From NCBI GenBank assembly GCA_024449915.1, contig JAMZAV010000070.1:642001-706000 (forward strand): 64,000 nucleotides of DNA, given 5' to 3'. The position numbers were made by a program, and so were the translations under genes. Position 1 is the stretch's first letter. Each line of letters opens with the position of its first letter. This document shows positions 57,055-64,000 of the stretch, in pieces. Below the pieces are notes generated by a model. The model made no database searches. It was given only the letters and a program-made list of their open reading frames with translations, and was not told where the DNA came from. The DNA comes from Sweltsa coloradensis. Taxonomy: Eukaryota; Arthropoda; Insecta; Plecoptera; Chloroperlidae.

Positions 57055-58791
57055 CTAGGAAACGCTCAGTTGGACGCGTTGATAAGCGAGCACGTGTTAT
57101 AGCTAGACCCACATTGCACATATTTTTAATTTTAAAACTTGCGACGTTCGCTGTCCACGGGGCCATGTTTCCAATATTATTTATTATTGGCAAGGTATTT
57201 GGGTAAACCCGTGGGTAAATTTTTACTTTGTGGATAAAATCCACCGCCATCTAGAGGACCTTGACATCATTTCCTTGGGAAAACTATTTAAACTCTTTGG
57301 TAACAAATAATACACTGCTTCCTCGATAGTATTTTGATTACTTCTAGGTGGCAGTGCATAGTGCACCTCGTGCGACTTTGCGTTGCCATGGTAACGTTAC
57401 TTTTGTTATAATTAAGCGAGCGAAGCGAGCGTTTCCATTTGACTCTGCCGGAAAAATTAGTCACTGGTTTTGTTTTTTTTGTTTGTTTGTTTGTTTGTTT
57501 TTTTTTTTTTTTTTTTGTATGTCTCGCGATAACGTTCGAACGGAGGCTCGGATCGAGTTGAAATTTTGACCATCCGCAAGCTTTGTTCTCGATTGAATGC
57601 CATTAGTTTTGTGGCAAAATCGTTCAAAAAGTTAAAAAGTTACATTAAAGTTAATCGAAAGTTTTTTTTTCAAACTCAACGGCGACAAAATCTGAGATAG
57701 CCAAATCATTTAGAATGTCTTTCCGGTCACGAATATGTTAATTTTATTTTGATCCGATAAGTAGTGTAGATGGAAATTACATTATAACAAAAGTAACGTT
57801 GCCATGGCAACGAAAAGACGCGCGAAGTTTCTAATGCACTGCCACCTAGAAGTAATCAAAATACTTTCGAGGAAGCAGTCTATTATTTGTCAACAAAGAG
57901 TTTAAATAGTTTTCCCAAGGAGTCAAGGTCCTCTAGATGGCGGTGGATTTGATTCACAAAGTAAAGATTTACACACGGGTTTACCCAAATACCTTGGCAA
58001 TAATAAATAATATTGGAAGCATGGCTCTGTGGACAGCGAACGTCGCAAATTTTAAAATTTAAAAAAATGTGCAATGTGGGTCTAGCTATAGCACGTGCTC
58101 GCTTATCAACGCGTCCAACTGAGCGTTTCCTAGTGTAATATTCATCTACACTACGTAACCGAACAAAATAAAATTAACATATTCGTGATCGGACGGACAT
58201 TCTAAATGATTTGGCCATCTCAGATTTTGTCGCCGTTTAGTTTTGAAAAAAAAAATTAGATTAACTTTAATGTAACTTTGTAACTTTTCGAACGATTTTG
58301 CCACAAAACTAATGGCATTCAATCCAGATCGTAGCTTGCTGATGGTCAAAATTTCAACTCGATCCAAACCTCCATTCGACCGCTATCATGAGCCAAAAAA
58401 GCTGCGCGACTTTCCGTTGCCATGGTAACGGTACTTTGTTATAATGTAATTTCCATCTACACTACTTATCGGATCAAAATCAAATTAACATATTCATGAC
58501 CGGACGGAAATTCTAAATGATTTGGCCATCTCAGATTTTGTCGCCGTTTAGTTTGAAAAAAAAACTTTCGATTAACTTTAATGTAACTTCTTAACTTTTT
58601 GAACGATTTTGCCACAAAACTAATGGCATTCAATCGAGAACGAAGCTTGCGGATGGTCAAAATTTCAACTCGATCCGAGCCTCCGTTCGAACGTTATGGC
58701 GAGACATACAAAAAAAATAAAAAATAAAAAATAAAACAGTGACTATTTTTTCCGGCAGAGTCAAATGGAAACGCTCGCTTCGCTCGCTTAA
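57055..58791 (-). mobile_element. Helitron-like element, family C, interrupted by a nested copy
   Basis: Minus strand: 5' TTAAGCGAGCGAAGCGAGCG at 58791 and 3' end with GCTCGCTTATCAACGCG..GCGTTTCCTAG at 57055. The sequence is split by an opposite-strand copy at 57412-58133; without it the element is about 1015 bp. The flanks are A and T. The body contains two related blocks (TGATTTGGCCATCTCAGATT at 58207 and 58516). Confidence 0.8.
57412..58133 (+). mobile_element. Helitron-like element, family C, nested insertion
   Basis: 5' TTAAGCGAGCGAAGCGAGCG at 57412; 3' GTGCTCGCTTATCAACGCGT, CCAACTGAGCGTTTCCTAG at 58133. It interrupts the host between TTGTTATAA and TGTAAT; a related block of the host at 58434-58448 reads TTGTTATAATGTAAT uninterrupted, so nothing was duplicated or lost. 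Because host and guest are opposite copies, the region forms large inverted repeats. Confidence 0.85.
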
Positions 58792-58894
58792 TTATATAAG
58801 GTACAACTTTTGGAATTATCATTTTAGTTTAGTATTATGCTTTAACGTAGAAAAATAGAATGTGGTTAGAAATAATTTATTTCTGGATTCGATT

Positions 58895-59050
58895 CAAGAG
58901 AAAGTCTACCTCGCAAACGTCAGCTAGTACAAAGAGGGGAGTATATAACTCCCCGAAACTATGGGCGAGCTCTGGCAATCGTCGTCGGGGACACCTCCCC
59001 TTCCCTTGACCTCCCGACGATGACAACCGCAATGTGAGAAACCCCCCTTC
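58895..59050 (+). repeat. Dispersed repeat shared with 16240-16400
   Basis: GTCAGCTAGTAC, AACTCCCCGAAACTATGGGC, GAGCTCTGGCAATCGTCGTC and CCCCTTCCCTTGACC occur in the same order as in the first copy. Confidence 0.45.
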
Positions 59051-59274
59051 CTCCCCTTACCCATGGCTGGTTCTGACCAGCATGGGCCCCTCCTCCCAAA
59101 TGCTAGAGTGGTGCATTATGACCTAACGGTTGACGCTTCCTTAATCCAAATTAACAATTTTTTTTTTTTTAAGAAGTTGAATAAGAAGAAGAAAGGTGTG
59201 CAAGTACGTTCAAGCTCTCCACTACAGGCAAACTCTGGAGGAAGTTGTCGTCGGGTCGTCGCCCCTTGACAACC

Positions 59275-59430
59275 TGGGTAATAAAATACTTACTTGCATT
59301 CGCATCAACGACTGAAGAAAACCTCTGAATAATCTTTCAGTCAGGATTGCCGGTGGCGGGCTTCGAACCCGTGACATCCCGAATCAGAATTCCACACGTT
59401 ATGCATGAGCCGCCTCAGTCGGTTTCTTTG
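59275..59430 (-). repeat. SINE family 2 copy
   Basis: The plus strand shows TTGCATTCGCATCAACGACT, CAGTCAGGATTGCCGGTGGC, GGGCTTCGAACCCGTGACAT and CCCGAATCAGAATTC: tail and tRNA-like head on the minus strand. Confidence 0.6.
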
Positions 59431-60119
59431 AAAGAGTAAGCTATTATAATAATCATGCCATGTCATCATGTCTGCTCAGTGTGCTTCTGCGTATTTTGGA
59501 CTTGGAACAATTGTGAAGAGATGTCCGAGGGTTGTTTCTGTATGGTATTAGTCTTCCCCCATGTCTCATCTTTAAATTCTCTTCGTTCTTCGGATCATCT
59601 TCATGCCCAACCAATTGTCAGTTGTGTCCAAAGCATCTTAGACTAGAGTATTTCTTAGTTGCAATCTTAATTTCTTCAATCATAGTGAGTTATATTCTGA
59701 TATCATTGCTTCTATTATTACTATTCATCTACTAATTCTGTTTTCTTTTCAAATCCCTTGATACAACACTTTATTTTTGTTACTTCCAGCTTACTTCTTT
59801 TGGTTCTGCCAACAGTGTCCATGTTACTGCACCATCCGTTATTATTGGTACAAATTGTGCTTTTTCACAACTAGCAACAATGTAAATTTGCATCAATTTG
59901 TAAAACACTTCTGATTTTTTAACCCTAGATGTCAAAATTGCTGAAATAAGGAAAAATACAATTCTGTGAGCATAATTCAAAGCAACATTGATTCTGATCC
60001 AAAACACATACAGAAGTCGGTAGTATTCACAAAACTAGAACCTAGAACCTAGTTTGCAAGATGGGGTTGTAACTGTGACACTATAGACACAACCTCTACA
60101 ACTAGTAGTAACTACCATA
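59431..60119. other. Intergenic, no gene seen
   Basis: The frames at 59455 and 59780 have no supporting exon signals. Confidence 0.45.
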
Positions 60120-60938
60120 CAGACCTGGGTAAGTTACTTTTGAAAAGTAATGAAATTACATTACTCATTACTTCAGCCAAAATGTAACTAAATTACTATT
60201 TAGTTACTTTTCCAAGAAAGTAATGAAATTACGTTACTTTTTATGAAAAAAAGTAGTGAAATTACTTTCAAAAATTACTTTTAAATTTAAAATGTATCTG
60301 ACGTGTGGACGAGTATGACGCAAGTTCTTTGTCTGCCGATGGCGGGTCTCAAGACAGGGTGTTATCCACGCCCACACTTTAAAACCAGCGGAGGCCTATC
60401 ACAGAGATATTGTAGATATCGACGTATAGATGTATAGTAAATTATTGATTATGCGGGTGACATCTATCGGCGAAATGTTGTAACTACATTTCAAGTGTAA
60501 CAATTCGACTATCGATTTATTTGACACAGACTTGAATGTTTGATGTCAAGTAGATAATTACGTCGTCAACGGCGCTCGTCATGGGCGGAAGTACCAAAAG
60601 TAAACATGGCTAGGTTCTGAAATAAAAACTCGGGACTCGAAATCTCTCGATCAGACCTACGAAATGTCGGAAATGCTGCATGCACATGCACATTGCTCAA
60701 GCGGGCGATACGTAGAAAGGCAGCAGGCGCACTGGCCAGTGACTGATATTTGATACACAAAGGCGCGGGTCGCGCGGCTAAAGTAACGCGTTACTAACGC
60801 CAAATTACAATGATAAAAGTAGTGAAATTACTCTTCCGTTACTTTGAGAAAATTGTAATTAAATTACTGGCTCGTTACTGAAAAAAGTAATTTCGTTACA
60901 GTAACGCGTTACTTCCGTTACGTTACTACCCAGGTCTG
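60120..60938. mobile_element. hAT-like non-autonomous element
   Basis: The ends are CAGACCTGGGTAAGTTAC and, inverted, CAGACCTGGGTAGTAACGTA. Subterminal DNA is packed with GTTAC/GTAAC words in both orientations (GTAACGCGTTAC at 60783 and 60900), typical of transposase-binding subterminal repeats. CATA stands outside both ends; a clear 8-bp duplication is not visible, so the hAT assignment rests on the CAG-starting termini and internal style. There is no transposase frame. Confidence 0.6.
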
Positions 60939-61494
60939 CATATATACCTGTACTAGTTGCATTTCTAGCCAGAGGTTGTGCTTGACCCTCCCCTAGTATA
61001 ATAATTATACCCAATTAATAAACTCTGTTCTCTGATTTCAGCCAACGTTCACAAGATACTCAAAGATATTCACCAAGTCCAAATATTGACAAGGGTATAA
61101 GAAATGAATAAAAATACACTTAAAAACACTATGACTGCAATTAACCATTTCAAAGTAAATATTTCTTAATTCTATTCAGGCACAAAGTTTGTAGTATTTC
61201 ATTTCCCGTGCAAACAGCACTTGACGTCAAGGTTTGGGTCTAGAGCACGCTAGACGCTAGAGCATTGTTGACCAATGCGCAAAGCTGTTTTAATGTCTTT
61301 GGATCAATGAATAAACTACTGCCTTCTAAATTAGACAGTAAATTTCACTGTTTGGCATTACCTTTTTGGTCGATTCATAACAAATAGTGACATAATGGCT
61401 CGTTTTTCCCGACATTATTATTATTGGCACAACTTTCAGCTTACTTTTAGAAATAAAAATCTTATATAAATAATAAAAAAATATTAACGACTAT
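60939..61494. other. Intergenic, no gene seen
   Basis: No supported feature. Confidence 0.45.
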
Positions 61495-61844
61495 TAAATA
61501 AATAAATCCGAATTTAGAGTCTATACCACCAAACTAATACTTGTTTAGTGGGGACAGTAACCAAAGTGTAAGCCAACCCTTTCAAGCCCCAGTACGCAAT
61601 CGACCAGTAAACAATAACCAACCAAAGATCGATATTTTTTACTAATAGGAAATATAGCAATCAGTGGTATGGACAGTGCGAACACCCGCGGATCAACGCC
61701 AGAATCAACAAGGCCAATTCAGAATAACTTTAAATTTATGTGCCTCGTTGCTACGACGGCTCCAAAGTCACTTTAGCGGGCATCGAATCCTCGACCTTCT
61801 GCATTGTAAGCAGGTAGGCTTACCACAAGACCAACGAGCCACAC
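61495..61844 (-). repeat. SINE family 1 copy with internal deletion
   Basis: Tail, distal body and head are present, but the AACTTCTGATT segment between body and head is missing (plus strand goes from CTCCAAAGTCAC directly to TTTAGCGGGCATCGAATCC). Confidence 0.75.
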
Positions 61845-62098
61845 AATTCACAATGTAGTGGAGTGATAAAAAAAGTTAAGGTATATTCCCTCCCTATTTC
61901 ATTATTATTGCCATATGACATCAAATTTGGTACGTAGTTAATGCATGGGATCTGGAGTAGTATGTGCACAACAATAATCAATTTAATCATCTCTCTTTAT
62001 CTCTCTAAAAATGACGAGTGAAGTGACTGATAGATAGGTAATCAGAACGGTTTTACGTCTTTCTTCGGCTTGCTCATGTGCCTCGATAGCCTGAAACT

Positions 62099-62196
62099 TT
62101 ACCTTGTATAGTTCATTATTATTGCAGGGTAGTTAGTAGCCAGACATGATCGAGGTGGCGGGTTGCGACCGAAGTCACTGAACTCTTCGTCTTGGT
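62099..62196 (-). CDS. Possible alternative terminal exon
   Basis: On the minus strand acceptor TATGCACACCACAG precedes a frame in phase 1 reading DQDEEFSDFGRNPPPRSCLA, ending at TAA 62099. It has the same entry phase as the exon at 63534-63727, 1.3 kb upstream in the transcription direction, and a similar acidic start, so the two could be alternative 3' ends of one gene. Confidence 0.3.
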
Positions 62197-62199
62197 CTG

Positions 62200-63533
62200 T
62201 GGTGTGCATAAAGTAGAGTGCTCAAATGCTACACTGCAAAAACACTGAAACAGTGCAGTCACACCATGGACTTACAATGCGCATGGATATGCATCTCTTG
62301 GTTAATTTATGTACTGTGAAACTAGCCCCAAATAACAAAAACTTGTCAAACATTGTCGCCATTTTCGTCTGTTTACACAATTATTAACATTTTGAAGTGC
62401 TAAAATGGCCGCCAATTTTATTGTTGCTATAAGTTTAGGACTAAACAGGAAACGAGAATCGCAGACGCACCGCCCCGGCGCCCCATAATGTTGCAGGTCC
62501 AGTAACGCCAGTTACTATTCTAAGTCCATGGTCACACTATGACTGAGCAATCTCGTTTAAATTGCCCAACGCACAAGACAACACGCTTACAGGATAGGAT
62601 GAGACTGTATACACCGCCTATGTACCGGTCCATGTAATTAGACCTTCCACTCGTTTTCTAACACCATTTTCATAATTTACGTTAATGTAATGAGGTCAGT
62701 AGCAGGAAGTGGATGCTTGCATTGCTCGCTGTAATATAATACGTAGAGACCTAGTTTAGTGGGGAATTTTATTTGTAATATAGACAGTATATCTTCTTTT
62801 GATGCCATGGTGAAAATTCCCTGGAAAATACCCATCAAAACATGGCGTATATGATGTATCTAATTTAAAAAAATTCACCCACATTACTTACTTATTTGTT
62901 GATAAGAATCTGGATAAAATAATAAACAATTTAGTTCTTTAATCAATGGTTTATTTGTGGTATTGGTTCTGCTACATCTGATATTGTAATGTAATGGCTA
63001 CTAAAAGTCAGAACTACCTAGAGATAATAAGAACATATTTCCCATTTTAAAGTGTCTGCAGCAAAGTCAACCCATTTTATTGGATAATATAGATAATCAA
63101 TGCAATCAGTGAGGAATGAGGATTGCTATTGTGGCGTGTTGGGTCAATAGTACCTATTCTACATAGGTATGTACGGTATATAAAGTCAACACATTTAGCA
63201 TGACAGGACAAGTATTTACAGTTTAAAATTGTATTCAATAACTACATTACAGGGGAGTACGTACACATTATAGCAGGTTTAGCCATTCAGTGAGGACAAA
63301 GGGATTACGGAACAGTGATGAAGAGACAATTTGAATTTTAAAAGGTGACCATTACACAACTCCTGTCAATGATCAATAAAATAAATTGGAGTAAAACTCT
63401 TGCAGATAATGCTGCTCCTCCCGAGCATAGCCAACTAAATGCAACCCTTCCGATCTACTCAGCATCTTGGCTCATTCGGAAATAACTACAGTGCCATACA
63501 GTAATCATTTGACGATAAGGACGCCTTTAAACA
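62200..63533. other. Probable 3' UTR or flank of the minus-strand gene, otherwise empty
   Basis: Minus-strand AATAAA candidates lie near 63076-63081 and 62950. No other feature was recognised. Confidence 0.35.
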
Positions 63534-63727
63534 TCAATATTCTTCGCCCTCGTATTCCGGATTGAAAGGTCTCGCACCGTTCTCGGGTCGGTCTCGGGTG
63601 GCTCCGCCCTCTTCTTCTTCCTCTTCTTCGTCTCCCGCTCTGAAGCGCTCATCATCCCGCTCGTACTTCACTGGCGCTTCGTCGAAGTTGCTTTCCTCGT
63701 AGGAGGTGGCCGAGTAGTCGGGGTAGT
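63534..63727 (-). CDS. Terminal coding exon, acidic Tyr/Glu-rich C-terminus, gene continues right
   Basis: Acceptor CTGTGTGTTCCAG is followed in phase 1 by DYPDYSATSYEESNFDEAP, then VKYERDDERFRAGD, a run of seven Glu, ENGARPFNPEYEGEEY and TGA at 63534. GC-rich codons, unlike the AT-rich surroundings, support real coding use. Tyrosines next to acidic residues are typical of sulphated or phosphorylated tails, but no family is recognised and upstream exons lie beyond the window. The frame's first in-frame Met at 63755 is inside the intron. Confidence 0.6.
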
Positions 63728-64000
63728 CTGGAACACACAGGCCTGCGTACAGCACTCTCCTCCTTACCTACCGGGAGTCACTACAACTTATCATTTCAGG
63801 GATAGGCTACAGCTATATATAGTTCCAATGGACATTTAATTATTAAAGGATCAAGATATTTATCTACCTTTGTATGTACACCATATACACTTTCATTAGT
63901 GAGTGAGTCTAATGTGTGTAACCTGTTAATGCAATGGTCTTATTCGAGACGATAATGAGTGTTTATTAACAATGAGTAGAAGTGTTTGTTTTAAAAAGTC
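63728..64000. other. Intron of the minus-strand gene
   Basis: By inference from the exon at 63534-63727, the remaining 273 bases are intron; no further exon is visible. Confidence 0.4.

Overview
This window is nuclear DNA from an intron-containing animal, most likely an invertebrate. Coding DNA is sparse, exons are bounded by GT-AG introns, and most of the sequence is AT-rich repeats: short interspersed elements, fold-back elements, Helitron-like elements, one non-LTR retrotransposon and microsatellites. The sequence does not fix the phylum. There is no operon, CRISPR array or rRNA operon.

Genes. (1) A complete four-exon gene for a secreted protein (7149-12041, +) joins a signal peptide, a short sushi-like cysteine domain, a Thr-rich linker and a C-type lectin-like domain; all splice phases agree. 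Its promoter-plus-signal-peptide exon occurs three times (about 5850, 6780 and 20640), and its second exon occurs twice. The distal copy (21240-22824) has a much longer Pro/Thr stalk encoded by a CAA microsatellite, and I could not find its lectin exons. (2) Between the two lectin loci lies a two-exon linker-histone-like gene (14853-17776, +): an H1/H5 winged helix followed by an Arg/Lys-rich tail and an acidic end, resembling protamine-like/H1-like chromatin proteins. One extra C near 17376 shifts the frame inside a repeat. (3) A terminal coding exon with an acidic, tyrosine-rich end lies at 63534-63727 (-); its gene continues beyond the right edge. Several other isolated exon candidates are weak.

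Mobile DNA. A reverse transcriptase with a CCHC knuckle and a restriction-like endonuclease (R2/NeSL/Hero-like) sits antisense in intron 2 of the lectin gene. The most distinctive component is a set of Helitron-like non-autonomous elements (1-622, 6484-6765, 8014-8606, 20395-20627, 23151-23490, 27487-28264, 30339-31286, 31290-31875, 45250-46054, 51146-51598, 55601-56383, 57055-58791). They share a 3' end made of an AACGC/GCGTT hairpin followed by TTCCTAG, but have several different 5' ends, each repeated inverted just before the 3' hairpin (asymmetric terminal inverted repeats). One nested pair gives a natural empty-site comparison. Two fold-back elements have TTAA on both sides (a third is imperfect), one of them proved by the paralogous lectin intron. 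A tRNA-derived SINE family with about ten copies, a second tRNA-like SINE family, a hAT-like element and a 5S-like element make up much of the rest.

Layout: 1-5.8 kb repeats; 5.8-12.6 kb lectin gene 1 with its R2-like insertion; 12.6-18 kb 5S-like element and H1-like gene; 18-22.8 kb SINEs and lectin copy 2; 22.8-33 kb microsatellites and nested elements; 33-41 kb minisatellite and mostly empty DNA; 41-62 kb dense SINE and Helitron-like DNA; 62-64 kb 3' end of a minus-strand gene.
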